Assembly (NCBI GenBank): GCA_903884005.1
Contig: CAISDA010000033.1
Span: forward strand, 62,001-126,000
DNA length: 64,000 bases
DNA from: an uncultured Ignavibacteriota bacterium
GTDB taxonomy: Bacteria > Bacteroidota > Ignavibacteria > UBA10030 > UBA8401
Direction of reading: 5' to 3'
The notes beneath the pieces are model-generated. The model worked only from the letters and a program-made list of their open reading frames with translations. It searched no databases and was not told the DNA's origin. The position numbers were made by a program, and so were the translations under genes. Shown here one piece after another: positions 28,068-36,989 of the stretch. Within the stretch, counting starts at the first letter, position 1. Every line of letters starts with the position of its first letter.

Positions 28068-28127
28068 TCTCTTTCCTCAGCGTTATGTGGTCGTATCAAT
28101 GTACGGGTTTTTTTCACAACATACCCG

Positions 28128-29096
28128 CTAACGGCCCCATCGATTTTTTCGCCATTCGATTTGCTGTTCCTTGGCAAGGTATGTCCAGGCGACGATCCGG
28201 CTGACCTTCTGTCCCTGGGCCATGGGGATCGTTCTCACATCCGTTGCGCCGGCGTGCTTTAAGGCATGATACACGGCCGGAAGATGGGCGCTTTTGGCAA
28301 CGAGCGTTGAAAACCAGAAACACGCCGCAGGTACTCGCGCGCTTTGGTCTATCATTGTGCGCACAAATGCGGTCTCGCCCCCGCGGCACCAGAGCTCGCC
28401 GTTCCGGCCTCCGAAGTTCAAGACAGGAGATGCCTTCTTCTTAAATCCCAGATTTTTCCACTTCCTCTGCGTTCCCTCCCTGGCTTCGGCGAGCGAAGCA
28501 TGAAAGGGCGGATTACACATCGTCAGATCGAACATGTCACCGGGCTGGATGATGCCGGTAAAAACATTGGAAGCGATCGGCTGGAGCCGGCATTCGATGC
28601 CGCCGGCAAGTATGCTGTTCAATTTCACAATGTGTTTCGCAGAACGTAGTGCTTCCGGATCCGTATCGGTGCCGACAAAATGCCACCCGTATTCCCGCAT
28701 GCCAATGATTGGGTAGATGCAGTTTGCCCCGACACCAATATCCAACACCGAGATATTCGGCCCCCTGGGTATGACCGATGCATTGCAGGACTTCAACAGA
28801 TCAGCAGCGTGATGAATGTAGTCGGCCCTTCCGGGTATCGGCGGACACAGGTAGCAATCGGGGATGTCCCAGTGCGCGATGCCGTAATACTGTTTCAGCA
28901 GCGCCTTGTTCAGCGATTTCACCGCTTCGGGATTGGCAAAATCGATCGACGCATCGCCATACTCATTGGGCGCCACAAACCGGGCTAGCGGCGGATGCGT
29001 CTGTACGAGCTGCGTGAAATCGTACCGGGAACGATGCCGGTTCCGCGGATGCAGGCCCCCCTTCTGTGCTGATGATTGCTTCAAGTTCTGAGACAA
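28128..29096 (-). CDS. rlmF: 23S rRNA (adenine(1618)-N(6))-methyltransferase
   Basis: 322 residues. The N-terminal basic HPRNRHRSRYDFTQL is the RlmF signature. The SAM-binding motif I is VLDIGVGANCIYPIIG (119-126 core), and motif IV is NPPF (195-198), as in N6-adenine methylases. It methylates A1618 of 23S rRNA in ribosome assembly. Family length is around 310. It stands alone, with 60 bp to the kinase gene downstream. Confidence 0.95.
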   Translation of the reverse strand: MSQNLKQSSAQKGGLHPRNRHRSRYDFTQLVQTHPPLARFVAPNEYGDASIDFANPEAVKSLNKALLKQYYGIAHWDIPDCYLCPPIPGRADYIHHAADLLKSCNASVIPRGPNISVLDIGVGANCIYPIIGMREYGWHFVGTDTDPEALRSAKHIVKLNSILAGGIECRLQPIASNVFTGIIQPGDMFDLTMCNPPFHASLAEAREGTQRKWKNLGFKKKASPVLNFGGRNGELWCRGGETAFVRTMIDQSARVPAACFWFSTLVAKSAHLPAVYHALKHAGATDVRTIPMAQGQKVSRIVAWTYLAKEQQIEWRKNRWGR

Positions 29097-29341
29097 CGTA
29101 TGCTCTTCTTCGCCGTGATGCGGTCATGGATTGTACAACATGCGTACCTAATATACGAAAAAAATCGCAGAGAATTCGCGGCGTCACCATGATTGAACCG
29201 GCCGATGGAATGAAGAATACCGTGAATTATTTATGCTGCGGCCGTGTTCTAGGGATAGACGAAACAAAAAAAGACAAGAGTGCTCACAGATCACTATATT
29301 TGTCATGATAAATATTCTATTCACTTACTCTCACACAATAC

Positions 29342-30193
29342 ATGGACTTCAATCCGCTCACCCCCGAAGAAGAACGTGTCATCGTTCGCAAAGGAACGGA
29401 AATGCCGTTCTCCGGAAAATTCAATTCCTTCTGCGAGGAAGGCATCTACACATGCAGGCGCTGCAATGCCGAACTCTATGCATCGTCCAATAAATTCGAT
29501 TCGCAATGCGGATGGCCGTCGTTCGATGACGTGATCACAGGCGCCGTTACACGGATACCGGATGCCGACGGGCACAGAATAGAGATCCAATGCGCCGCGT
29601 GCGGAGCGCATCTGGGTCATGTGTTCGCGGGCGAACATTTGACAAAGAAGAATACGCGCCACTGCGTCAATTCGATCTCCATGAGTTTCATCCCCGCAAT
29701 GAAAACAGCGGTAATCACGAAGGCAATTTTTGCAGGAGGATGTTTCTGGGGAATGGAATATCAATTCAAAAAGGCGCCTGGAGTGACCGCGGTGTATTCC
29801 GGATACACCGGAGGAACGAAAGCCGATCCGACATACAAGGAAGTCTGCTCCGGAACAACAGGCCACCTCGAGGCGATCGAAGTGTCGTTCGATCCCGCGA
29901 AGACGACGTACGAAGCATTGGCAACATTGTTTTTCGAAATACACGACCCCGCTCAGGCGAACGGCCAGGGCCCCGATATCGGTACGCAATACCGCTCGGC
30001 TGTCTTCTACGTCGACGATGAGCAGAAACACGTCGCAGAAACATTGATCGGCATCCTTCGGGAAAAAGGCTACACGATCGCGACAAGGCTCATTAAAGCC
30101 GGCACGTTCTGGAAGGCGGAAGAGTATCATCAGGACTATTACGCCAAGACCGACGGTGCGCCATACTGCCACGCGTATACGAAACGATTTTAA
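29342..30193 (+). CDS. msrBA: bifunctional methionine sulfoxide reductase, MsrB-MsrA order
   Basis: 283 residues. The N-terminal MsrB domain (1-118) has zinc ligands C38, C41, C84, C87 (CRRC and CAAC) and catalytic C108 in RHCVNSISM, preceded by the CGWPSF motif. After a linker of about 10 residues the MsrA domain (about 124-283) has catalytic C134 in GGCFWGMEY, YSGYTGG, GHLEAIEVSFDP and the EEYHQDYY tail. Together they repair both R- and S-forms of methionine sulfoxide. No signal peptide, so cytosolic. MsrB-first fusions are the less common order. The 245 bp upstream hold no gene that I can support. Confidence 0.96.
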   Translation: MDFNPLTPEEERVIVRKGTEMPFSGKFNSFCEEGIYTCRRCNAELYASSNKFDSQCGWPSFDDVITGAVTRIPDADGHRIEIQCAACGAHLGHVFAGEHLTKKNTRHCVNSISMSFIPAMKTAVITKAIFAGGCFWGMEYQFKKAPGVTAVYSGYTGGTKADPTYKEVCSGTTGHLEAIEVSFDPAKTTYEALATLFFEIHDPAQANGQGPDIGTQYRSAVFYVDDEQKHVAETLIGILREKGYTIATRLIKAGTFWKAEEYHQDYYAKTDGAPYCHAYTKRF

Positions 30194-30238
30194 TCATCCC
30201 CCGTCACCGGCAACCATTCATCACTATGTGCAGAAATC

Positions 30239-30297
30239 GTAGCACCGTAAAGCGCGGCGTTATCTCGACCGCACCGCAAAGCGGTGCGATTTGCCGA
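30239..30297 (+). repeat. degenerate REP-like element R4
   Basis: GTAG (30239-30242), then accg..aaagcgcggcgttatctcgacc and a 7-bp hairpin GCACCGC-AAA-GCGGTGC (30271-30287). It has parts of the family (ttatctcg, agcggtgc) but lost the main stem. It lies between msrBA and the isomerase gene. Confidence 0.5.
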
Positions 30298-30434
30298 AGA
30301 GCGTGATCCCGCAGTCAGATTCCCATTGCAATTCAAAGAGGATGTTTGTACACTCACTACAATTGTCCGTTGGGGCGGGGCTCCGGTGTATGCGTGCCGC
30401 CCCTTGCTTCGCTGAAATCATTTATGGAGGCTTT

Positions 30435-32033
30435 GTGAAAACCATCTACCTCATCGCAAGCGGCGACCTCAGGCCGGCCGCAAATCAGGAATGTGAACCG
30501 GCACAGGCGGCCATGGAGCAGAAGATCGTCTCCGCAGCCCGCACTCTCGGCGCAACAGTGAAACGGGCCCATCCGTTCGATCCAGAAAAAAAACACGGAT
30601 TCATCGACAGTCAAAAATACGGCATGGAAGTGTTTCGCACGATTCCGCCCGATGCCCCGATCATCGCGGCGGAAGCCGTCTGGCAATACACCCATCACAT
30701 CCTTCCGGGCCTCAGCACGCATCGCGGCCCCATACTGACCGTTGCCAATTGGGATGGAACATGGCCCGGACTCGTCGGCCTGCTGAATTTGAATGCATCG
30801 CTCACGAAGGCCGGCGTCCCATACAGCACCATCTGGAGTGAAAACTTCGACGACGCATTTTTTCTCAAAGGATTGAAACAATGGCTCACGAAGGGAACCA
30901 TACGGCACGATGTGTCCCACGCCATACCGTATGGCAAGTGCTCGATTCCGGCCGCAGCCGAACGGTCGGGCAAAAAATTCGCCGAAGACTTCAGGCGGCA
31001 AAAAGCGATCATGGGTATTTTTGATGAAGGGTGCATGGGAATGTACAACGCCATCGTTCCCGACGAGCTGATGCATCCGCTCGGCATCTTTAAGGAAAGA
31101 TTGAGCCAGTCGACGCTCTATGCCAAAATGCTGACCGTCCCTGTCGATGAGGCGCACCAGGTCTACACGTGGTTGCTCGAAAAGGGGATGAAATTTGTTT
31201 TTGGAACAGATGAAGCCTCGGAACTGACAGAACCGCAAGTGCTGAAGCAGTGCGCAATGTACATCGCCGCAGTGCGGCTTGCCGACGAGTTCGGCTGCGC
31301 CACCATCGGCATACAATACCAGCAGGGATTGAAGGACCTTACGCCGGCATCGGACCTTGCCGAGGGACTTCTCAATAATGTGGACCGTCCTCCGGTCCGT
31401 CACGAAACGACAGGAACAGTGCTCTACCCCGGCGAAGCGCTGCCTCATTTCAACGAAGTCGATGAGTGCGCGGGCATCGATGCGCTCCTGACGTACAAAC
31501 TGTGGAAACATTTGGGGCTTCAGCCGGAAACCACGCTGCACGATATACGCTGGGGAAGGCACTTCACGGGGAAAGGCATCGATGATTTCGTGTGGGTGTT
31601 CCAGATCTCGGGAGCCGTTCCGCCGGCACACCTCACCGGAGGGTACCGCGGCGCAACGAGCGAACGGCAGCCCCCCATGTATTTCAGGCTCGGCGGGGGA
31701 ACGGTCAAAGGTGTGTGCAAACCGGGAGTGATCGTCTGGAGCAGAATTTATGTCGACCGCAGCCGGTTGACATGCGATCTCGGCATCGGGAGCGTCGTAG
31801 CGCTGCCGGATCACGAGATCGATGATCGCTGGCGCAATACAACAGCGCAATGGCCGATGATGAATGTGATTCTGCAGGGAGTCTCCCGCGATCAGATGAT
31901 GGCCAAACACAAGTCGAACCATGTTCAGGTCGCATACGCTCCGGATCTTCGCGGTGCGAAAAAAGCGCTCTATGCCAAGGCATCGGTAATGATCACCCTT
32001 GGCATGAGTGTGAATCTTTGCGGCGTCGAGTGA
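30435..32033 (+). CDS. L-fucose isomerase-like protein
   Basis: 532 residues from a GTG at 30435, chosen because GGAGG lies 4 nt upstream and homologous proteins start (M/V)KTIYLIASGDLRPAANQ; the 48 in-frame codons before it are non-coding. The whole chain resembles the fucose/arabinose isomerase fold: N-terminal Rossmann-like domains (ANWDGTWPGLVGLLNLNASLTKAG, DEGCMGMYNAIVPDELMHPLGIFKERLSQSTLY) and a C-terminal substrate domain with likely metal ligands (the E and D of FGTDEASELT and FNEVDECAGIDALL, and the HETTG/HVQVAYAPD region). It would interconvert an aldose and a ketose such as L-fucose and L-fuculose. No kinase or aldolase genes are adjacent, so the pathway is incomplete here. Confidence 0.8.
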   Translation: MKTIYLIASGDLRPAANQECEPAQAAMEQKIVSAARTLGATVKRAHPFDPEKKHGFIDSQKYGMEVFRTIPPDAPIIAAEAVWQYTHHILPGLSTHRGPILTVANWDGTWPGLVGLLNLNASLTKAGVPYSTIWSENFDDAFFLKGLKQWLTKGTIRHDVSHAIPYGKCSIPAAAERSGKKFAEDFRRQKAIMGIFDEGCMGMYNAIVPDELMHPLGIFKERLSQSTLYAKMLTVPVDEAHQVYTWLLEKGMKFVFGTDEASELTEPQVLKQCAMYIAAVRLADEFGCATIGIQYQQGLKDLTPASDLAEGLLNNVDRPPVRHETTGTVLYPGEALPHFNEVDECAGIDALLTYKLWKHLGLQPETTLHDIRWGRHFTGKGIDDFVWVFQISGAVPPAHLTGGYRGATSERQPPMYFRLGGGTVKGVCKPGVIVWSRIYVDRSRLTCDLGIGSVVALPDHEIDDRWRNTTAQWPMMNVILQGVSRDQMMAKHKSNHVQVAYAPDLRGAKKALYAKASVMITLGMSVNLCGVE

Positions 32034-32059
32034 TCGTTTCATAATGAACATGGTCAATG

Positions 32060-32183
32060 CGCATGCGGCCTACTTTTTTCTCGAAGTAACTCGCTGCCGT
32101 CGCATCGGTGCGCATGTAGGGCGAGATGTTATCTCGCCCGCTCGAGCGAAGCGGTGCACGTTTTTGTGAGTTGCTCAAGAGCA
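32060..32183 (+). repeat. extended REP-like element R5
   Basis: GTAG (32116-32119) and the perfect palindrome GGGCGAGAT-GTT-ATCTCGCCC (32119-32139), with the same left flank (ctcg..gtaactcgctgccgtcgcatcggtgcgcat) and right tail (cgctcgagcgaagcggtgcacgtttttgtgagtt) as R1. R1 and R5 agree over about 110 bp. The rest of this gap, 32184-32466, is pyrimidine-rich and shows no gene. Confidence 0.85.
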
Positions 32184-32466
32184 GACAGGAACCGACACCG
32201 TCTTCACATCCGGAGACGGCGTCGGCATTCCCTCCATACCCTGAACACACTTTATTAGGGCTTATTCTCCCTACAACCCCGCATCTTTATACTTTCTTTA
32301 TAACTCCGCGCCCTTTCCTTATATCCGCATCTTTTTTTTATCCCGGCAATATTTTATATTTATTGTGTGTTGATGTGAGTTGCCATTTTTTTTCCACAAG
32401 CAGAAGGATCTCTGTTGTTCAGCAATGATGCATGCCGCCTCGTTCTGCTGGCACAGTCTATTATTT

Positions 32467-34314
32467 ATGTTCACGCCTCATTTTTACGTTACCATCGCTC
32501 TCAATCTCGCCATCTTCGGCATCTTCGGATACCTGATGACGAAAAAAGATCTCCTCTCGTATTTTTCAAATGGCAAATGGTGGCTGACATGGCTCTCCAT
32601 CGGCATCATCACGTTGATGGACGAACTCACATCCATTTTTTACGCTCCCAGCGAATCGTTCCGGTTCATCGGTCTGCACGCGATCGCGTTCCTCATTCTC
32701 ACGTCGATCCTTATTCGCTTTTTATCGATGCGCATGATCGAGATAGCTCAGATCCTGGAAGTGAACGGCATCCGCGGCGGCGGCGTCTATTCCTTCTCCT
32801 ATCTGGTGCTGGGGCCGACAGTATCGTTCATTGCGGTATCCTCGATCGTTGTCGATTACGTGCTGACCGCCAGCCTTTCAACGGTGAGTGCGGTTGAAAA
32901 CGGCATGTCCTTTTTTCCCGTCTCCGAAACCGGGAAATTCATCCTCGAGGTCGGTGTCATCTGGGCGATCGCCGGATTAAACATCCTGGGCATCAAAGAA
33001 AATGCGAAATTCACATACGGCATCTTCGTCGTGGCTGCGGTCATACTCATGAACCTGCTGTTCGGGGGCATCTATCATGCCGACCCCCAATCGTGGATGA
33101 CCATGGGAAAAAGTTTTGTCGATGTGGGCAAGACCCTCTCCGAAGGCGGTTGGTTCAGCGGATACTTCTTTGTCATCGTCGGCGTGTCGAGTTGTATCCT
33201 GGCGTATTCCGGTATCGAATCGGTGGTGCAGACGGCAAGTCTCGTCAAATCGTGGAAGGAGATCCGCAAGGCGTACACATTCCTCGGCATCACCGTGGGA
33301 ATTTTTACGCCATTGGTCGCGGCCATCGTGCTGTCGTCGCACATCAATATTTTAGAGCATGAAACGGACCTTATTACGCAATTTGCTAAGGTCGTCGGAG
33401 GCATTCCCTTCGGGTACATCGTCGGGATCCTGGCAAGCATTCTGTTGATGATGGCCGTCAACACCGCCTATGTCGCCTCGAGCGAGCTGATGGAGCGCGT
33501 CGCTCACCATTACGGATTTCAATGGATCATCAAGACCAACAAGCGCCAGTCGCTCTACCGCCTCCACATCGGCAATGCGATTTTTTACACCGTCATCATC
33601 TACATTACGGGAGGCAGCCAGAAGGTCCTTGCCGAAATGTATGCGATCGGCCTGCTGGCAAGCTTCGCGATCAACATGGGAAGCCTGCTGATCTACCGGT
33701 ATTCGAAGGGAACAAAGGAATCGCTGGAATACAATACGTCGCGCATCGGCACGCTGATCCTGTTCCTGATTCTCTTCAGCTGCTTCCTCTATCTCGGCTA
33801 TCATAAGCCGTTCGGCACCGCGATGTGGACTACGGTCACGGCGATATTCTTATTCGTCGGCTTGCGCTATGCTGAAAAACGGGCGCCCGAGAAAAAAGAA
33901 GTGCTGCAGACCGATTCGCCCATGCAGATGATCTTCCACCTTGTCGAATCGGACGAAGAGGAAGTGCATGTCTATTTCCGCCGCCCGAAAGAGGACGGAT
34001 CTCAGGTCGCCAATACGTCATCGGTCTACGTCAGTCTCTATCATCCGCGGCAGGGCATTTCGCCCAAGATCGCCGAAAATCATTTCCGCATCGCGTATCA
34101 GCGGCAGACGCTGTTTCAAGCGATCACCGAAATACTCTACGCGATCGAGTACGAACTGCCCCATAAAAAAATCACGATCCATCTCGGCTGGCCCACATCG
34201 TCCTGGCTGGACCGTCTCTCCACCGGCGTCATGATCTTCAGCGTCATGCATCTGCCGAAATATTTCCCGCGCCTGAATTTTGCGATGGAATATTTTGGGA
34301 AGGAAAAAGTCTGA
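32467..34314 (+). CDS. APC-superfamily permease with cytosolic C-terminal domain, possible KimA-like potassium transporter
   Basis: 615 residues from the ATG at 32467; in-frame ATGs at 32380 and 32425 are possible, and no clear ribosome site decides. About 12 helices are seen to residue 470, then a soluble domain of about 140 residues (QMIFHLVESDEEEVHVYFRRP ... YFPRLNFAMEYFG). APC signatures are NGIRGGGVYSFSYLVLG in TM2 and VDYVLTASLSTVSAVENG in TM3. The GGG(A/V)Y plus VDYxLT pattern and the long cytosolic tail recall KimA, the Bacillus K+/H+ symporter, rather than classical amino acid permeases. KdpD/KdpE-like regulators follow directly. Transport of K+ is inference; an amino acid substrate is the safe general call. 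Confidence 0.8.
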   Translation: MFTPHFYVTIALNLAIFGIFGYLMTKKDLLSYFSNGKWWLTWLSIGIITLMDELTSIFYAPSESFRFIGLHAIAFLILTSILIRFLSMRMIEIAQILEVNGIRGGGVYSFSYLVLGPTVSFIAVSSIVVDYVLTASLSTVSAVENGMSFFPVSETGKFILEVGVIWAIAGLNILGIKENAKFTYGIFVVAAVILMNLLFGGIYHADPQSWMTMGKSFVDVGKTLSEGGWFSGYFFVIVGVSSCILAYSGIESVVQTASLVKSWKEIRKAYTFLGITVGIFTPLVAAIVLSSHINILEHETDLITQFAKVVGGIPFGYIVGILASILLMMAVNTAYVASSELMERVAHHYGFQWIIKTNKRQSLYRLHIGNAIFYTVIIYITGGSQKVLAEMYAIGLLASFAINMGSLLIYRYSKGTKESLEYNTSRIGTLILFLILFSCFLYLGYHKPFGTAMWTTVTAIFLFVGLRYAEKRAPEKKEVLQTDSPMQMIFHLVESDEEEVHVYFRRPKEDGSQVANTSSVYVSLYHPRQGISPKIAENHFRIAYQRQTLFQAITEILYAIEYELPHKKITIHLGWPTSSWLDRLSTGVMIFSVMHLPKYFPRLNFAMEYFGKEKV

Positions 34315-34351
34315 TCGACGGTTCGGTGCAGGGAGAATTACTAACTCGCAC

Positions 34352-34381
34352 AAAGGGGAGCAGCCACCGCTGCTCCCCTTT
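34352..34381 (+). terminator. Rho-independent terminator after the APC permease
   Basis: 12-bp perfect stem AAAGGGGAGCAG / CTGCTCCCCTTT, loop CCACCG, followed by TATTTT, 38 nt after the permease stop. The sensor kinase downstream therefore probably has its own promoter in 34385-34492. Confidence 0.92.
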
Positions 34382-34492
34382 TATTTTCCATCGGATATTA
34401 TACCCCGCAGCGTCTGGAGCAGCTCTCCTGCCCGTTACCTCTTGCACATTGAGTGTTTCGATTAGCAGAATGAATTGCTATATTCGAATGAC

Positions 34493-36001
34493 ATGAATTA
34501 TTCTTTCGCGACATATACGAAGCCCGGCAGCCGCCCTGTACCGGTCCAATACGCCATCGCCGTCGGCATCATCATCGCGATTTCGCTGCTGCTGAGCCTG
34601 TCCTCCCATTATTTAGGCTACCAGGCTGTATCCCTCATCCTGTTATTCGTTGTCGCCATTCTATCCTTGCGGTTCGAGATCGGTCCCGTCCTGGCGGCCG
34701 CCGGAGCGAGCGCAGTGATCTGGAACTTTTTCTTCATCCCACCGCATTTCACACTGGCAATAGCCTCGGCTCAGGATGGTCTCCTGTTCTTTACGTATTT
34801 CGTCATCGCCGCGATCACCGTCACACTCACGTCGCGGATACGCACACGCGAGAACAGAGCCATGGCGTTGTTCACGCTCACGAAGCAGCTCATCGACGCA
34901 AAAACGCAGGATGAAGTCGCCCGGGCCGCGGTGAACAACATTGGATCGTTCTTCAACGCCGAGGTGCTCTTATACTTAAGCGAACACGACGGCGACGTCT
35001 TCACGCATCCGCATCCGGCAAGCACGCTCCATGCCGACCCCAAAGAATACAGCGTCGCCTCATGGGTGTATTGGAACGAAAAAAAAGCGGGGAAGTTCAT
35101 CGACAGGCTCCCCTTTTCTGTCGCCACCTATTACCCGATCTCCGGGCCGCGCTACCCGCTCGGCGTGCTGGGCATCCGGCTGAAAAGCGACAAGCAGGTC
35201 TCTCCCGAACAGGAGACGCTGCTGCAGAATTTTATCGGTCAGATCGCCTCCGCGCTCGAGCGCGAACAGCTCAATGAGCTCTCCAACAGAACGACGGTGT
35301 ATATGGAGTCGGAACGCCTCTATAAGACGCTCTTTAATTCCATCTCACATGAATTACGCACACCGCTGGCGGCTATACTGAACGCGGCAGAAGGACTGCA
35401 ATCCTCGCTGCCCGCTGCGAACAACTCGCAACACAACGATCTTGTCGGAGAGATACACACTGCCGTCGAACGGCTCAATCGCCTTGTCGAAAATCTTCTC
35501 GATATGACACGCATTGAATCGGGACATTGCGCCCCGTCGCTCGACTGGTGCGATATACGCGACATCATTAATGCCTCGCTCAAAAAGCTGGAAAAGGAAT
35601 TGAAGCATCACACCGTCATCGTTTCGATCGCGGACGATGTGACGCTCGTAAAATTGGATTTCGGCCTCATGGAACAGGCATTCACCAACCTGCTGCATAA
35701 CGCGTCGATCTATACTCCCGCAGGAACGACCGTCACCATTGAATCGAAGATCGAACGCAGCACGATCATCATTACGATCCATGATAACGGTCCCGGTTTC
35801 CCTCCCGAGACACTGCCGAAAATATTCGACAAGTTTTTCCGGATCCCCGGATCGAAAACCGGCGGATCGGGGCTCGGGCTGTCGATTGTCCGCGGATATG
35901 TCGAAGCCCACAAGGGAATGATCACAGCCGCAAACGTGCCGACAGGCGGAGCCCAATTCCAGCTCCGCATTCCGGCGGAAATTCATCAACCTGAACAATG
36001 A
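34493..36001 (+). CDS. KdpD-like sensor histidine kinase lacking the N-terminal KdpD/Usp domains
   Basis: 502 residues; the ATG at 34493 is used rather than a TTG six codons upstream. Four closely spaced helices (about 18-110) form the DUF4118 domain of KdpD (YLGYQAVSLILLFVVAILSLRF, FFFIPPHFTLAIASAQDGLLFFTYFVIAAITVTLTSRI), followed by a GAF-like domain (about 125-250), HisKA with H286 in NSISHELRTPLAAIL, and a HATPase with NLLHNASIYTP, DNGPGFP and GGSGLGLSIVRGY. It corresponds to the C-terminal half of E. coli KdpD; the cytoplasmic 350-residue N-terminal input region is absent. It probably responds to K+ or ionic stress and phosphorylates the following regulator (10-bp gap). Confidence 0.92.
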   Translation: MNYSFATYTKPGSRPVPVQYAIAVGIIIAISLLLSLSSHYLGYQAVSLILLFVVAILSLRFEIGPVLAAAGASAVIWNFFFIPPHFTLAIASAQDGLLFFTYFVIAAITVTLTSRIRTRENRAMALFTLTKQLIDAKTQDEVARAAVNNIGSFFNAEVLLYLSEHDGDVFTHPHPASTLHADPKEYSVASWVYWNEKKAGKFIDRLPFSVATYYPISGPRYPLGVLGIRLKSDKQVSPEQETLLQNFIGQIASALEREQLNELSNRTTVYMESERLYKTLFNSISHELRTPLAAILNAAEGLQSSLPAANNSQHNDLVGEIHTAVERLNRLVENLLDMTRIESGHCAPSLDWCDIRDIINASLKKLEKELKHHTVIVSIADDVTLVKLDFGLMEQAFTNLLHNASIYTPAGTTVTIESKIERSTIIITIHDNGPGFPPETLPKIFDKFFRIPGSKTGGSGLGLSIVRGYVEAHKGMITAANVPTGGAQFQLRIPAEIHQPEQ

Positions 36002-36011
36002 TCCATTGCCG

Positions 36012-36704
36012 ATGAGCACTTCAGCCGACATCCTGGTTATCGATGACGAAATTCAAATGCGCCGCCTGCTCCGTTCGACACTCGAATCGGCAGGGTATAC
36101 TGTGACACTCGCCGAAACCGGCAAAGACGGTATGCGTCTTGCGACCTCCGAACGATTCGACGGCATCATCCTCGATCTCGGACTGCCGGACATCGACGGC
36201 ATCGATGTGCTCAAAGAGCTGCGGCGCTGGGCGCAGTATCCCATACTCATCCTTTCCGTGCGGGCGTCGGAGCAGGAAATCGTTGCGGCGCTCGATGCAG
36301 GGGCGAATGATTATCTCACGAAGCCATTCCGCACCGAAGAGCTGCTGGCGCGGCTCCGGTCCGCGTTGCGATTATTTAATACCACGGCGTCGCGCGAAAC
36401 GGTCTTCACGGTGGGCGCGATCACCATCGATCTGGACGCGCACCTCGTGCGCAAGCACAACGAGATCGTCAAACTCACACCCACCGAGTTTTCACTTCTC
36501 GCATTGTTTGTACGGAATGCCGGAAAGGTTCTGACGCACAAGTATATCCTGCAGCAGGTGTGGGGGCCGAAGTATGAGGAACAAAGCCAATATTCGCGCG
36601 TGTACGTGGGCCAGCTGCGCAAAAAGCTCGAGGACGATCCGAACAATCCCGCAGTGTTCCTCACCGAATCGGGCATCGGCTACCGCTTCTCCGCCGGCGA
36701 CTAA
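36012..36704 (+). CDS. KdpE-like OmpR/PhoB-family response regulator
   Basis: 230 residues from the ATG at 36012 (a TTG two codons earlier is possible). The receiver domain has the acidic pair DDE (11-13), phosphoacceptor D55 in IILDLGLPD, and K in YLTKPF. The C-terminal winged helix ends VYVGQLRKKLEDDPNNPAVFLTESGIGYRF, typical of KdpE. No kdpFABC genes are in the window; a reasonable target is the APC permease upstream. It is followed by a REP-rich gap. Confidence 0.93.
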   Translation: MSTSADILVIDDEIQMRRLLRSTLESAGYTVTLAETGKDGMRLATSERFDGIILDLGLPDIDGIDVLKELRRWAQYPILILSVRASEQEIVAALDAGANDYLTKPFRTEELLARLRSALRLFNTTASRETVFTVGAITIDLDAHLVRKHNEIVKLTPTEFSLLALFVRNAGKVLTHKYILQQVWGPKYEEQSQYSRVYVGQLRKKLEDDPNNPAVFLTESGIGYRFSAGD

Positions 36705-36799
36705 CTGATCCATACGCTGATCGTATGTTGTAGTACACTGTAGCGTTCATGAAGGTGGGTTCACCACCACACACGAAAATACCCGTTTCACAGATGCAG

Positions 36800-36955
36800 C
36801 ATTGCAGGGCGAGATGTTATCTCGCCCATGCTTCACCTTTTTTCCTGTAGCGCACGCTGATATCTCGCCCTGGACGAGCGAATAGCTCGTCCTACGCGCA
36901 CCACAGATGCCGCCGAGTATTTTTTTGCAGCAGGGCGAGATGGCATCTCGCCCAT
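36800..36955. repeat. REP-like cluster R6 (three hairpins, mixed orientation)
   Basis: Three elements: GGGCGAGAT-GTT-ATCTCGCCC (36807-36827, plus, preceded by GCAG); GGACGAGC-GAATA-GCTCGTCC (36872-36892) with CTAC at its right foot, so inverted; GGGCGAGAT-GGC-ATCTCGCCC (36933-36953, plus, preceded by GCAG). A half-stem tatctcgccc lies at 36861. Head-to-tail pairing resembles a BIME. The 9-bp arms are perfect in elements 1 and 3. Confidence 0.85.
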
Positions 36956-36989
36956 TCACGGATATGTCAAAAATAAAGGAACCATCAAC

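Noticed and set aside
30357-32057. Minus-strand 566-codon frame
   Set aside because: It is the complementary-strand shadow of the isomerase-like gene; low-complexity His/Arg-rich composition and no family signature, while the plus strand has clear motifs and a ribosome site.
36747-36959. Minus-strand 70-codon frame
   Set aside because: It translates the R6 hairpins (GRDNISPC, ARRTSYSLVQGEIS) and has no homology or ribosome site.
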